Positions 1 to 8,862 of a stretch of 64,000 nt of DNA are shown in pieces. Location of the stretch: positions 226,699-290,698 of the forward strand of contig NZ_QAJN01000002.1 in the NCBI RefSeq assembly GCF_003852425.1, read 5' to 3'. The position numbers and the translations under genes were made by a program. This stretch comes from Paucibacter sp. KBW04. Lineage in GTDB: Bacteria > Pseudomonadota > Gammaproteobacteria > Burkholderiales > Burkholderiaceae_C. The notes under the pieces were generated by a model. That model searched no databases. It was given only the letters and a program-made list of their open reading frames with translations, and was not told the DNA's origin. Positions within the stretch are counted from its first letter, which is position 1, and the number at the start of each line of letters is the position of its first letter.

Positions 1-110
1 CCTTCCTCCCGGCACATCTTGTTGAACTTCCACTGCCCCGCAATGGCGTCCAAGTTGTAGATCACCGGGGCGAGCAGCAAGGCGCCGATCCAAAGCAGCG
101 ACTTAGGCAT
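1..110 (-). CDS. Small hypothetical membrane-anchored protein, cut by window edge
   Basis: The minus strand reads ATG at 110 and stays open to the window edge, giving a start MPKSLLWIGALLLAPVIYNL. This is a basic N-terminus followed by one hydrophobic segment (about residues 4-20), then a polar stretch ending in KMCREEG. Short proteins with one N-terminal membrane segment followed by a C-x-E-(D/E)-G-G motif occur as uncharacterised proteins in many proteobacteria, often in prophages or islands; that resemblance is from memory. The start overlaps the stop of the next upstream gene, suggesting translational coupling. The 3' part lies outside the window, so length and function are unknown. Confidence 0.5.
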   Translation of the reverse strand, partial: MPKSLLWIGALLLAPVIYNLDAIAGQWKFNKMCREE

Positions 111-327
111 GAATGCCACCGAGATTGCAAACGAAGCGAGTGAGCTGGCAGGACAAGCGCTCGGCGAGGGCATCCTTCAGATCAATAGCAACTGCCGACT
201 CAACGAGGCATTCCGCGCTTCGGGCGTCCTCAAGCTGGGCGTTGAGGGATATCTGTTGAATCCAAGTCATGTCCGCCCCCGCCTTGCCGCGCCAAGCCAA
301 TCGGGCGCGCACCTGCCTTGCTGTCAT
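103..327 (-). CDS. Hypothetical 74-aa protein
   Basis: A 74-codon minus-strand frame starts at ATG 325-327, behind a strong Shine-Dalgarno (AGGGAGG, five bases before the start). Its stop (103-105) overlaps the start of the following partial gene by eight bases, a typical coupled pair. The protein is mixed in composition, has three cysteines and shows no motif I recognise; there is no clear membrane segment. A plus-strand frame over the same bases (109-330) has no comparable ribosome-binding site, so the minus strand is preferred. The function is unknown. Confidence 0.45.
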   Translation of the reverse strand: MTARQVRARLAWRGKAGADMTWIQQISLNAQLEDARSAECLVESAVAIDLKDALAERLSCQLTRFVCNLGGIHA

Positions 328-492
328 TGAGACCTCCCTATCCGGCGCGATGGGCCGCTTGATCAGGCGTGCAGTCTAAGCAGCCTGGCCCTAGTTTCGC
401 GCAAGGGAAAAAACACCGCCGCACATGGCCGCCGAGCCCGCTGCCCCACTCTCGGGAAGCCCCTCCCGCCAATCAGCGACAATCCCCACCCT

Positions 493-2529
493 ATGTTTGC
501 ACTGTTCGATGAAGCCGGAAAATTCCTCGCCGGCCGCGTGATGTCTGAAGCCGATAGTTCGATGCAGGTCGAACTGGAATCAGGCAAGCGCGTCAAAGTG
601 AAAGCGGCCAATGTGCTGCTTAAATTTGAAAAACCCTCGCCCGCCGAGTTGATCGCCGAAGGCCAGCGCCTGGCCCAGGAGATCGACCTCGACCTGGCCT
701 GGGAGTTCGCGCCCGAGGGCGAGTTCGGCTTTGCCGATCTGGCTCGCGATTACTTCGACGCCAAGTGCAGCACCGCCCACCAGGTGGGAGCGCTGTTCCG
801 CCTGTTTGAGGCGCCGCATTACTTCCGCCGCGCCGGCAAGGGCCAGTTCAAGAAGGCGGCGGAAGAAACCGTCAAGGCCGCCTTGCTGGGCATTGAGCGC
901 AAGCGCCAGCAAGCGCTGCAGATCGAGCAATGGGCCACCGAGCTGGCGGCCGGCACATGCCCGCAGCCGATTGCCGACCAGATTTACAAGATTCTGTTCA
1001 AGCCCGACAAGAACGGCCCCGAGTACAAGGCCGTGGTCGAGGCCACCCGCCGCTCGCACAAGGCCCCGCTGGACTTGCTGCAGGGCGCGGGCGCCATCAC
1101 CAGCGCCTACCAGTTCCACTGGAAGCGCTTTTTGTTCGAGCAGTTCCCCAAGGGCGTGGGCTTCCCCAAGCTGGTGGCGCCGGAGATCAAGGACGAGCTG
1201 CCGCTGTCCAGCGCGCAGGCTTTCTCCATCGACGACTCGGCCACGACCGAGATCGACGATGCCTTGTCCGTGCAAGGTCTGGGCACGGGCACCGTCACCT
1301 TTGGCGTGCACATCGCAGCGCCGGGCTTGGCGGTGCAGCCGGATTCGGCCATCGACAAGGTGGCGCGCGAGCGCCTGTCCACCGTCTATATGCCGGGCTG
1401 GAAGCTGACCATGCTGCCCGACGAGGTGGTGCAGGCCTACACCTTGATCGAAGGGCGGGACTGCCCGGCCGTCTCCATCTACTTCAGCCTGGATGAAGCG
1501 ACGCTGGCGATTCAAAGCAGCGAGACCAAGTTGGAGCGGGTGCGGATTGCCGCCAATCTGCGCCACGACAGACTGGACGGCGTGATCACCGAGGCCACGC
1601 TGACCGGCGCTGAAGTCGCGGATTACGCCTTCGCACCCGAGCTGGCCTTTTGCTTCCGCCTGGCGCAGGTGCTCAAAAAGCAGCGCGAAGTCGTGCGTGG
1701 CAAGCCGGAGAACTTCAACCGGCCAGACTACAACTTCCGCCTGGATTCGGGTGGTGCCACCGAGCCCAAGGGGACCGAACAAGTCAGCATCAGCACCCGG
1801 GTGCGCGGCGCGCCGCTGGACCTGATCGTGGCCGAGGCCATGATTTTGGCCAACTCCAGCTGGGGCGCCTGGATCAACGAGCTGGGCCTGCCCGGCATCT
1901 ACCGCAGCCAGGCCAGCATGGCGCCTGGCATCAAGGTGCGCATGGGCACCCGCGCTCAGCCACATGCCGGCCTGGGCGTGGCTCAGTACACCTGGTCGAC
2001 CTCGCCCCTGCGCCGCTATGTGGACCTGGTCAATCAGTGGCAAATCATTGCTTGCGCCAAGAACGGCCGCACGGCGGCCCTGGTCGCGCCCTTCAAGCCC
2101 AAGGACGCGCAGCTCTTCTCCATCATCTCGGGCTTTGATGCGGCCTATAGCGCTTACAACGGCTTCCAGAATGGCATCGAGCGTTTCTGGACCCTGCGCT
2201 ATCTGGTGCAGAACAACATCACCGAGCTGACCGCCACCGTGATGAAGGACGGCCTGGTGCGTGCCGACGAACTGCCCCTGGTCTTCAAGGCCCTGGGCTG
2301 CGAGCCGCTGGCACGTGGCGCGCACGTCAAGGTGCGCATCACCGGCACGGACGAGATGACGCTGGACGTGCATGCCACCCTGATCGAACGCCTGGATGAG
2401 GTGGCCACCGAAGTCGCCGATGCCGAGGAAGACGATGAGGACACCGGCGCCGGCCCTCTGACGCTGGCCCTGGACCTCACGGAAGGCGAGGACGCAGCCG
2501 CGCCCGCAACCGAGGTCGCAGCACCTTAG
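493..2529 (+). CDS. rnb: RNase II/R-family exoribonuclease (RNB domain)
   Basis: 678 aa. The protein belongs to the 3'-5' hydrolytic exoribonucleases that degrade unstructured RNA in the cytoplasm. The RNB catalytic centre is clear: IDDSATTEIDDALS at residues 246-259 carries the aspartate cluster that binds Mg2+, and YTWSTSPLRRYVDLVNQ further on carries the conserved Ser-Pro-Leu-Arg-Arg block. A small S1-like beta domain lies near residues 600-645, before an acidic Ala/Glu-rich tail. At 678 aa it is closer to RNase II than to the longer RNase R. It is the first gene of a plus-strand run leading into aroE. The ATG has no good Shine-Dalgarno, but a GACAAT -10-like element lies nine bases before it, so the leader may be very short. 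Confidence 0.93.
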   Translation: MFALFDEAGKFLAGRVMSEADSSMQVELESGKRVKVKAANVLLKFEKPSPAELIAEGQRLAQEIDLDLAWEFAPEGEFGFADLARDYFDAKCSTAHQVGALFRLFEAPHYFRRAGKGQFKKAAEETVKAALLGIERKRQQALQIEQWATELAAGTCPQPIADQIYKILFKPDKNGPEYKAVVEATRRSHKAPLDLLQGAGAITSAYQFHWKRFLFEQFPKGVGFPKLVAPEIKDELPLSSAQAFSIDDSATTEIDDALSVQGLGTGTVTFGVHIAAPGLAVQPDSAIDKVARERLSTVYMPGWKLTMLPDEVVQAYTLIEGRDCPAVSIYFSLDEATLAIQSSETKLERVRIAANLRHDRLDGVITEATLTGAEVADYAFAPELAFCFRLAQVLKKQREVVRGKPENFNRPDYNFRLDSGGATEPKGTEQVSISTRVRGAPLDLIVAEAMILANSSWGAWINELGLPGIYRSQASMAPGIKVRMGTRAQPHAGLGVAQYTWSTSPLRRYVDLVNQWQIIACAKNGRTAALVAPFKPKDAQLFSIISGFDAAYSAYNGFQNGIERFWTLRYLVQNNITELTATVMKDGLVRADELPLVFKALGCEPLARGAHVKVRITGTDEMTLDVHATLIERLDEVATEVADAEEDDEDTGAGPLTLALDLTEGEDAAAPATEVAAP

Positions 2530-2531
2530 CA

Positions 2532-3398
2532 ATGCGCTGGCGGCCCACCACCCTCCAGATCGCCCTGGCGGCCTCCCTGCTTTTGCACGGGGGCCTGCTC
2601 ACTCTGCGCCTGGTGGACCCGAATCGCTTTGACCGGCTGTTTCAGGACACGCCGCTGGAAGTCATCCTCGTCAACAGCCGCAGCAGCGAGGCGCCGACCA
2701 AGGCCACGGCCCTGGCCCAGGCCAATCTGGCCGGCGGCGGCGAGATGGAGGCGGGCCGAGCAACCTCGCCCCTGCCGCCCTCCAAGCTGATGGAAGTGGG
2801 CGAGGCGGTGGAGACGCAACACACGCAGATCGCCCAGCTGAAAGAGCAGGAGCAGCAGCTGCTGACTCAGGTGCGGCGTGAGCTGGCCCAGATGCCCGCC
2901 CCCGACCCGCAACGCGACAAAGGCTCGGAAGCCGCCCGCGAGCAGGCCGAGCGCCGCCGCGCCCTGGTGCAGCTGCTGGCCGAAATTGAAAAACGCGTCA
3001 ACGAGGAAAGCGCCCGCCCGCGCAAGCGCTACATCAGCCCGGCCACCCGCGAGGTGGTCTACGCCCTGTATTACGACAATCTGCGCCATCGCATCGAGGA
3101 GCGCGGCACCCGTGACTTCCCCGAGCACAAGGGCCGCAAGCTCTACGGCGAGCTGACCATGAATATCCATGTGGATCAGCGCGGCCGGGTGATAGAAACC
3201 GATATCGTGGCGCCCTCGGGCGACGCCAATCTGGACCGCCGGGCCGTGGCCATCGTGCGGGCCGCCTCGCCCTTTGGCAATTTCACCCCGGCCATGCGCC
3301 AGGGCGCCGAGGTGCTGGTGATCACCTCACGCTTTCGCTTCACCCGCGAAGACGGCTTGGAGACCAGCGTGAGCGGCAGTAGCAGCAGCAACCCGTAG
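2532..3398 (+). CDS. TonB-like energy-transducer protein
   Basis: 288 aa. A single hydrophobic segment at residues 7-25 (LQIALAASLLLHGGLLTL) anchors the protein in the inner membrane. A Gln/Glu/Arg-rich region at about 85-165 is probably a periplasmic coiled coil. The C-terminal 110 residues look like a TonB C-terminal fold (LYGELTMNIHVDQRGRV..., then SPFGNFTPAMRQGAEVL). TonB proteins carry proton-motive-force energy to outer-membrane receptors. No exbB/exbD lies nearby, and the central part is not the Pro-Lys spacer of classical TonB, so a TonB-related role in envelope stability is also possible. The start lies two bases after the rnb stop, so the two genes are probably co-transcribed, and aroE follows after 19 bases. 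Confidence 0.82.
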   Translation: MRWRPTTLQIALAASLLLHGGLLTLRLVDPNRFDRLFQDTPLEVILVNSRSSEAPTKATALAQANLAGGGEMEAGRATSPLPPSKLMEVGEAVETQHTQIAQLKEQEQQLLTQVRRELAQMPAPDPQRDKGSEAAREQAERRRALVQLLAEIEKRVNEESARPRKRYISPATREVVYALYYDNLRHRIEERGTRDFPEHKGRKLYGELTMNIHVDQRGRVIETDIVAPSGDANLDRRAVAIVRAASPFGNFTPAMRQGAEVLVITSRFRFTREDGLETSVSGSSSSNP

Positions 3399-3417
3399 AC
3401 AAGAACAGGCAGTACCG

Positions 3418-4293
3418 ATGACCGCTCCAGTTAGGCAACTTGCGCGCTACGCCGTGGCCGGCAACCCGGTGGCGCACAGCCGCTCGCCCGCCATCCACGC
3501 CGAGTTTGCTCGCCAGTGCGGCATGAATCAGGCCATGAGCTACGAGCGCCTGCTTTGCCCGCTGGACGCTTTTGCCCCCACCGTTCAAGCTTTTGCGGCG
3601 GCCGGCGGGCGCGGCTGCAATATCACCGTGCCTTTCAAATTTGAGGCCCACGCCCTGGCAGCAAAGCTCACCCAACGGGCGCAGCTGGCCGGCGCGGTCA
3701 ACACCTTGCGCTTTGATGCGGAAAGCGAGGGCGGCTGGCTGGGCGACAACACCGACGGCGCCGGCCTGGTGCGCGATATCGAGATCAATGCCCAGCGCCC
3801 CCTGGTCGGCCAGCGCCTGCTGCTGCTGGGCGCGGGCGGCGCCTCGGCCGGCGTGCTGGGCAGCCTGATCGCCCAGCGGCCCACTGAGATTTGCATCGCC
3901 AACCGCAGCGTCGACAAGGCCCAGGCCTTGGTCGATCAGCACGCAAACTGGGCCGCCGAGCATGGCGTGCGCCTGAGCGCCCACGCTTTGCAGGACTGCG
4001 GCCGGGGCTTTGACGTCTTGATCAACGCCACCAGTGCCAGCCTGGCCGGTGCAGGCGTGCCGGTCGCGCCCGAGGTCTTGAAACCCGGCGCCCTGGCCCT
4101 GGACATGATGTATGGCCCGGCCGCCGCGCCCTTTTTGGACTGGGCCCGCGCCCAAGGCGCCGAGCCGCGTGATGGCCTGGGCATGTTGGTTGAGCAAGCG
4201 GCCGAGGCTTTTGAGCTCTGGCGCGGCGCCAAGCCGGACTCCGCCGCCGTACTGCGCCAGCTGCGGCAACAGGTTTCAGACGCCAAACCATGA
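3418..4293 (+). CDS. aroE: Shikimate dehydrogenase (NADP+)
   Basis: 291 aa. Reduces 3-dehydroshikimate to shikimate with NADPH in aromatic amino acid synthesis. Visible hallmarks are AVAGNPVAHSRSPAIH near residues 12-27 (the shikimate-binding Ser-Arg-Ser-Pro), NITVPFKFEA with the catalytic lysine near residue 71, NTDGAGLVRDI near 105-115, and a GAGGA nucleotide-binding turn followed by a Rossmann strand ending in NRS. The C-terminal GLGMLVEQAAEAFELWRG is also typical. The stop overlaps the mtgA start by four bases (ATGA), a pairing common in Burkholderiales. A second shikimate-pathway gene, aroQ, lies about 2 kb downstream. Confidence 0.96.
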   Translation: MTAPVRQLARYAVAGNPVAHSRSPAIHAEFARQCGMNQAMSYERLLCPLDAFAPTVQAFAAAGGRGCNITVPFKFEAHALAAKLTQRAQLAGAVNTLRFDAESEGGWLGDNTDGAGLVRDIEINAQRPLVGQRLLLLGAGGASAGVLGSLIAQRPTEICIANRSVDKAQALVDQHANWAAEHGVRLSAHALQDCGRGFDVLINATSASLAGAGVPVAPEVLKPGALALDMMYGPAAAPFLDWARAQGAEPRDGLGMLVEQAAEAFELWRGAKPDSAAVLRQLRQQVSDAKP

Positions 4294-5084
4294 AGTCGCT
4301 CGGCCGCTCCCTGCTCCGCCTGGCCGCCCTGCTGCTCTTGAGCCTGCTGGCCTTGCAGCTCTATTTCGCGGGCCGCATCGCGCTGATGAATCTCGTGGCG
4401 CCACAGTCCACCAGTTTTGAGCGTTCGGAAATCTGGCGGCTGGCGGTAGAAAAGCACGAGATCGCCTGGAGCCAGGAGTGGGTGGACGGCGATGGCCTTT
4501 CGCGCCAAATCAAGCGCGCGGTGATCGCCAGCGAGGACGCCGCCTTCGTCGAGCACAGCGGGGTGGACTGGGACGCGCTGGAAAAAGCCTGGGAGAAAAA
4601 CCAAAAGGCCCAGGCGATCGCGCAAAAACAGGCCGACAAACGTGCCGAGCAGATGCAAAAGATAGCCGCCAAGCGACCCGCCACGGCCAAAGAGCTGCCG
4701 CCGCCCAAGCCCGCCAAAATCGTCGGCGGCTCCACCATCACCCAGCAGCTGGCCAAGAACTTGTTTCTGAGCGGCGAACGCAGCCTGCTGCGCAAGGGTC
4801 AGGAGTTCTTGATCACCTTCATGCTGGAAGCCCTGCTGGGCAAGGACCGCATCCTGGAGATTTACCTCAACCATGTGGAATGGGGCGAGGGCGTTTTCGG
4901 TGCCCAGGCGGCCGCGCGGCATTACTTCCGGGTGGATGCCAGCCGGCTCTCCAGCAACCAGGCGGCAAGGCTGGCGGTGATGCTGCCCGCGCCCAAGCGC
5001 TTCGAGAAGCGCCCAGGCTCGGGCTATGTCCTGTCCCGCGCGGCTACCATCGAAGCCCGCATGCCCGCTGTTGAACTCCCATGA
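4290..5084 (+). CDS. mtgA: Monofunctional peptidoglycan glycosyltransferase
   Basis: 264 aa, GT51 family. Polymerises lipid II into glycan strands at the inner membrane. One transmembrane helix (about 10-30) precedes the transferase domain. The catalytic glutamate is E82 in IASEDAAFVEH, and the second signature GGSTITQQLAKNLFLS starts at about residue 146, followed by KDRILEIYLNHVEWGEGVFG. Between the two signatures lies an extra Lys/Ala/Gln-rich segment (about 101-143) that is roughly 35 residues longer than in E. coli MtgA and looks helical. The gene overlaps aroE and the next gene by four bases at each end, so translation is probably coupled through all three. Confidence 0.94.
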   Translation: MKSLGRSLLRLAALLLLSLLALQLYFAGRIALMNLVAPQSTSFERSEIWRLAVEKHEIAWSQEWVDGDGLSRQIKRAVIASEDAAFVEHSGVDWDALEKAWEKNQKAQAIAQKQADKRAEQMQKIAAKRPATAKELPPPKPAKIVGGSTITQQLAKNLFLSGERSLLRKGQEFLITFMLEALLGKDRILEIYLNHVEWGEGVFGAQAAARHYFRVDASRLSSNQAARLAVMLPAPKRFEKRPGSGYVLSRAATIEARMPAVELP

Positions 5085-5701
5085 TCCCGGAACACTCTTC
5101 CATCAGCACCGAAATCGCCGCCACCGCCGCCCGCCTCGTGGTGGAGGAAGGCCTGGAATACGGCCCGGCCAAGCAGCGCGCCCTCAAACAACTCGGCCTG
5201 ACCCGCAACTCCCGCGCCGCCTTGCCCAGCAATGAAGAGTTAGAGGACGAGGTGCGGGACTATCTGGCCCTGTTCTGCGCCGATACCCAGCCCGCCGAGC
5301 TGCGCGCCCTGCGCGAGCTGGCGGCCCGCTGGATGGCAAGGCTGGCCGAGTTCCGGCCGCATCTGTGCGGCGCGGTCTGGCGCGGCACGGCGACGCGGCT
5401 GAACAATATTCATCTGCAGCTGTTCTGCGATGACAGCAAGTCGGCCGAGATTGCGCTGATCAATATGAATGTGGATTACGAGGTGGGCGCGGTCAGCGGC
5501 CCGCGCGGCCAGGACGTCGACGTGCTCTCCATCGCCGCGCCCTGCCCGGCCTTGCAGGAGCTGGTCACCGTCCACCTGAGCATTCTCGATTTCGACGATT
5601 TGCGCGGCGCGCTCAAGCTGGACTCCCGCGGACGCAGCGAGCGGGGCGATCTGAATGCTCTGCAAAAACTGCTGGATGAAGAAAAGCAAGACTCCCCCTG
5701 A
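5081..5701 (+). CDS. Conserved protein of unknown function, coupled to mtgA
   Basis: 206 aa. I do not assign a function. The N-terminal half is helical and charged (LVVEEGLEYGPAKQRALKQLG), with an acidic stretch ELEDEVRDYL. The middle has RPHLCGAVWRGTATRLNNIH followed by QLFCDDSKSAEIALI, which loosely recalls the glycine-containing loop of nucleotidyltransferases, but without the usual acidic pair; this is a weak resemblance. The tail is charged and probably disordered. There is no signal peptide or membrane segment, so it is cytoplasmic. The start overlaps mtgA (ATGA) and a TlpA-like gene follows after 15 bases. Homologues appear to accompany mtgA in related bacteria, judged from memory. Confidence 0.75.
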   Translation: MIPEHSSISTEIAATAARLVVEEGLEYGPAKQRALKQLGLTRNSRAALPSNEELEDEVRDYLALFCADTQPAELRALRELAARWMARLAEFRPHLCGAVWRGTATRLNNIHLQLFCDDSKSAEIALINMNVDYEVGAVSGPRGQDVDVLSIAAPCPALQELVTVHLSILDFDDLRGALKLDSRGRSERGDLNALQKLLDEEKQDSP

Positions 5702-5716
5702 ACAGAGCGCCAAGAC

Positions 5717-6292
5717 ATGAGCACCGAGATCGAATCGAACACCGGCGGCCGCCGCAAACTGCTGCTCGCCGCGGCCGGCATCGCCGCCGGTGCCGCCGGC
5801 TTGGGCCTGGCCTGGCGCCGCCATCAGGCCGAGAACCCAGCTCTGAGCCCGGCCGAGCAAAGCTTCTGGGCCGCCCGCTTTGATCGCCCCACACCCGATG
5901 CGGCCACAGGCGCCAAGGATTTGGCCACGGCCGATTTCCGTGGCAAACCACTGCTGGTGAACTTCTGGGCCACCTGGTGCCCGCCTTGCGTGAAAGAGCT
6001 GCCGGAGCTGGCCCAGTTCCACCGCGAGTTCCAAGTCGAGGGCTGGCAGGTGCTGGGTTTGGCGGTAGACGCACCGACGCCGGTGCGGGATTTTCTGCAA
6101 AAACTGCCGCTGGATTTCCCCCAAGGCCTGGCCGGCATGGTGGGCACCGAGCTGACCCGCAGCCTGGGCAATAGCCAGGGCGGTCTGCCGTTTTCGGTCG
6201 CTTTTGCAGCGAACGGCCGCGTAATGTGGCGAAAATTGGGCGCCACCAGCCTGGAAGAACTGCGCCAACTCGGCCAGGGCAAACTGGTCTGA
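5717..6292 (+). CDS. TlpA-family thioredoxin-like protein
   Basis: 191 aa. A TlpA/ResA-like thiol-disulfide protein. A basic N-terminus (GGRRK) and hydrophobic segment LLLAAAGIAAGAAGLGLA (about 15-33) form a signal anchor or uncleaved signal, placing the thioredoxin fold in the periplasm. The active site is WATWCPPC, with cysteines at residues 88 and 91. The cis-proline region appears as GGLPFSVAF near 155. Such proteins reduce periplasmic substrates, for example apocytochrome c or other disulfides; the partner here cannot be read from the sequence. A DsbD-like electron donor is not in the window. It sits between the mtgA cluster and aroQ. Confidence 0.88.
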   Translation: MSTEIESNTGGRRKLLLAAAGIAAGAAGLGLAWRRHQAENPALSPAEQSFWAARFDRPTPDAATGAKDLATADFRGKPLLVNFWATWCPPCVKELPELAQFHREFQVEGWQVLGLAVDAPTPVRDFLQKLPLDFPQGLAGMVGTELTRSLGNSQGGLPFSVAFAANGRVMWRKLGATSLEELRQLGQGKLV

Positions 6293-6410
6293 TCGGCCGC
6301 ACCGCCGGGCCTTGGCTGGCGCAAAGCCGGGCGGCGGTCAAGAAAATTATTTACGAGGAAGCCGCGTGAACGGGCTTCAAAACGCGTAAAGTCCGGCCTT
6401 CTTCGCTTCT

Positions 6411-6422
6411 AGTGGCGCCACT
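6411..6422. promoter_or_regulatory. 12-bp perfect palindrome upstream of aroQ
   Basis: AGTGGCGCCACT lies 26-37 bases before the aroQ start and is a perfect 12-bp palindrome in an otherwise ordinary intergenic region (6293-6447). It could be an operator half-site pair or a small hairpin in the aroQ leader. No matching regulator is identifiable, and no convincing -35/-10 pair was found beside it. Confidence 0.25.
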
Positions 6423-6447
6423 CTAAGGTCGGCAACACGATTCGACG

Positions 6448-6891
6448 ATGTCGCAGAAACAGATTCTTGTCATTCACGGCCCCAACCTCAACCTGCTCGG
6501 CACCCGCGAGCCGGAGATCTATGGTGCGCTGACTTTGCCGCAGATCAATGCTGATCTGGCCGAGATCGCCGCCAATGCAGGGGCTGAGCTAAAATCCTTC
6601 CAGAGCAATCACGAAGGAGAGTTGGTCGACCGCATCCAAGCCGCTCGCACGGACGGTTGCCAGTTCATCATCATCAACCCCGCGGCCTATACCCACACCA
6701 GTGTGGCCATGCGGGACGCCCTGGCCGCGGTTGCCCTGCCTTTTGTTGAAGTTCATCTGTCCAATGTTCATAAACGCGAGGCCTTCCGGCATCACAGCTA
6801 TTTCTCAGATCTGGCCGAAGGTGTGATCTGCGGCCTGGGCGCCCAAGGCTACCGAGCAGCCTTGGCGTTTGCACTCAGCAAGCTGGGCTGA
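6448..6891 (+). CDS. aroQ: Type II 3-dehydroquinate dehydratase
   Basis: 147 aa, the normal size for the small dodecameric type II enzyme. It converts 3-dehydroquinate to 3-dehydroshikimate, the substrate of the aroE product. The flexible-loop signature [17 protein letters not shown] occupies residues 9-25, with the catalytic Arg and Tyr. [16 protein letters not shown] near 73-88 and [20 protein letters not shown] near 100-119 carry the substrate-binding Asn/His and the catalytic histidine. No strong Shine-Dalgarno precedes the ATG. accB and accC follow on the same strand, an order conserved in many proteobacteria. Confidence 0.97.
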   Translation: MSQKQILVIHGPNLNLLGTREPEIYGALTLPQINADLAEIAANAGAELKSFQSNHEGELVDRIQAARTDGCQFIIINPAAYTHTSVAMRDALAAVALPFVEVHLSNVHKREAFRHHSYFSDLAEGVICGLGAQGYRAALAFALSKLG

Positions 6892-7032
6892 GCTTCCTGT
6901 CATCACGCACCAGTATCAAGTTCGTCGCGAGCGCTAGTTCGCGGCGAATTTGCATCCCGACGCGGCGCTGCTGTGCCTGCGGGATCTGAATCCCCTAAAA
7001 CACAATAAACAACATCTCGCTGGAGAAACCTT

Positions 7033-7503
7033 ATGGATCTGCGCAAGCTCAAGACCCTGATCGACCTCGTGTCCGAGTCGAATATTTCTGAACTTGAAAT
7101 CACCGAGGCTGATGGCAAGGTGCGCATCGTCAAGTCCGATGGCGCCGTCGCCGTGCCCATGATGATGCAAGTGCCTGCCGCTGCCGCTGCGCCCGCCGCG
7201 GCGCCGGTGGCTGCCGCAGCTCCTGCCGCGCCGGTGGCCGCCGCCCCGGCAGCTCCAGCGGCCGAGACCGGTCACATCGTGACTTCGCCCATGGTCGGAA
7301 CCTTCTACCGCGCCTCTGGCCCGAACGCCAAGCCTTTCGCCGAGATCGGTCAGCAGATCAAGGAAGGCGAAGCCATCTGCATCATCGAGGCGATGAAGAT
7401 CATGAACGAGATCGACGCCGACTTCTCGGGCACCATCACCAAGATCTTGTGCGAAAACGGTCAGCCGGTTGAGTTTGGCCAGCCTTTGTTCGTCATCGAA
7501 TAA
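7033..7503 (+). CDS. accB: Biotin carboxyl carrier protein of acetyl-CoA carboxylase
   Basis: 156 aa. Carries biotin between the biotin carboxylase (AccC) and the carboxyltransferase in the first step of fatty acid synthesis. The biotinylated lysine is K122 in EAMKIMNEI. The N-terminal 45 residues form the partly helical region typical of AccB, then an Ala/Pro-rich linker (about 48-78) joins it to the biotinyl domain. A GGAG Shine-Dalgarno lies about nine bases before the ATG. accC follows after nine bases, so the two subunits are made together. The 141-bp gap before accB probably holds its promoter, although I could not choose a clear one. Confidence 0.97.
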   Translation: MDLRKLKTLIDLVSESNISELEITEADGKVRIVKSDGAVAVPMMMQVPAAAAAPAAAPVAAAAPAAPVAAAPAAPAAETGHIVTSPMVGTFYRASGPNAKPFAEIGQQIKEGEAICIIEAMKIMNEIDADFSGTITKILCENGQPVEFGQPLFVIE

Positions 7504-7512
7504 GGTCTCGCG

Positions 7513-8862
7513 ATGTTCAAAAAAATTCTGATTGCGAATCGTGGGGAGATTGCCCTGCGAATTCAGCGCGCCTGCCGAGAACTGGGCATCAAGTCGGTGG
7601 TGGTGTATTCCGAAGCCGACCGTGAAGCCAAGTATGTGAAGCTGGCCGATGAGGCCGTCTGCATTGGCCCGGCCGCTTCGGCGCAAAGCTATCTCTCGAT
7701 GCCCGCCATCATCGCCACGGCCGAGGTCACCGACGCCGAAGCGATTCACCCCGGCTACGGCTTCCTGAGCGAGAACGCCGACTTCGCCGAGCGCGTGGAG
7801 CGCAGTGGCTTCACCTTCATCGGCCCCACGCCCGAGTCCATCCGCATGATGGGCGACAAGGTCTCGGCCAAGCAGGCCATGATCCGCGCCGGTGTGCCTT
7901 GCGTGCCCGGCTCGGAAGGCGCCCTGCCCGATGACCCGCGCGAGATCGTCAAGATTGCCCGCTCCATCGGCTATCCCGTCATCATCAAGGCCGCCGGCGG
8001 CGGCGGTGGTCGCGGCATGCGCGTGGTCCACACCGAGGCGGCCCTGGTCAATGCGGTGCAGACGACCAAGGCGGAAGCCGGTGCGGCCTTCGGCAACCCC
8101 GAGGTCTATATGGAGAAGTTCCTCGAGAACCCACGCCATATCGAGATCCAGGTGCTGGCCGACGAGCACAAGAACGCCGTCTGGCTGGGCGAGCGCGACT
8201 GCTCCATGCAGCGCCGCCACCAGAAGATTCTGGAAGAAGCACCGGCACCCGGCATCCCGCGCCGCATCATCGAGAAAATCGGTGACCGCTGCTCGGCTGC
8301 CTGCCGCAAGATGGGCTATCGCGGCGCAGGCACTTTTGAGTTCCTGTACGAAAACGGCGAGTTCTACTTCATCGAGATGAACACCCGCGTGCAGGTGGAG
8401 CATCCGGTGACGGAGATGGTCACCGGCATCGACATCGTGCAGATGCAGATCCGCGTGGCTGCTGGCGAAAAGCTGCCCTTCACTCAGCGCAATATCACCA
8501 TGCGTGGTCATGCGATCGAGTGCCGCATCAATGCCGAGGACCCCTTCAAGTTCACGCCCTCGCCGGGCCGCATCACCATGTGGCACGCACCGGGTGGCCC
8601 GGGCGTGCGGGTGGACTCGCATGTCTACACCAACTACTTTGTGCCCCCGCACTACGACTCCATGGTCGGCAAGATCATCGTGCACGGCGACACCCGCGAG
8701 CAGGCCCTGGCCCGCATGCGCATCGCCTTGTCGGAGACCGTGGTTGAAGGCATTTTGACCAACATCCCGCTGCACCGCGAACTGATGGTGGATGCCAAGT
8801 TTGTCGAAGGCGGCACCAATATCCATTACCTCGAGGGCTGGATGAGCCAGCACAAGCGATGA
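7513..8862 (+). CDS. accC: Biotin carboxylase subunit of acetyl-CoA carboxylase
   Basis: 449 aa, the usual length. ATP-dependent carboxylation of the biotin on AccB using bicarbonate. The N-terminal biotin carboxylase domain opens with [16 protein letters not shown]. The ATP-grasp glycine loop is [12 protein letters not shown] near residues 160-171, with [18 protein letters not shown] after it. Active-site elements include [12 protein letters not shown] and [14 protein letters not shown], whose glutamates bind metal and whose arginine acts in catalysis. The stop overlaps the prmA start (ATGA), so accB-accC-prmA form one coupled unit. Confidence 0.98.
   Translation: MFKKILIANRGEIALRIQRACRELGIKSVVVYSEADREAKYVKLADEAVCIGPAASAQSYLSMPAIIATAEVTDAEAIHPGYGFLSENADFAERVERSGFTFIGPTPESIRMMGDKVSAKQAMIRAGVPCVPGSEGALPDDPREIVKIARSIGYPVIIKAAGGGGGRGMRVVHTEAALVNAVQTTKAEAGAAFGNPEVYMEKFLENPRHIEIQVLADEHKNAVWLGERDCSMQRRHQKILEEAPAPGIPRRIIEKIGDRCSAACRKMGYRGAGTFEFLYENGEFYFIEMNTRVQVEHPVTEMVTGIDIVQMQIRVAAGEKLPFTQRNITMRGHAIECRINAEDPFKFTPSPGRITMWHAPGGPGVRVDSHVYTNYFVPPHYDSMVGKIIVHGDTREQALARMRIALSETVVEGILTNIPLHRELMVDAKFVEGGTNIHYLEGWMSQHKR

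Noticed and set aside
580..2532. 650-codon minus-strand frame opposite rnb
   Set aside because: Shadow frame; the plus strand has the full RNB catalytic motifs.
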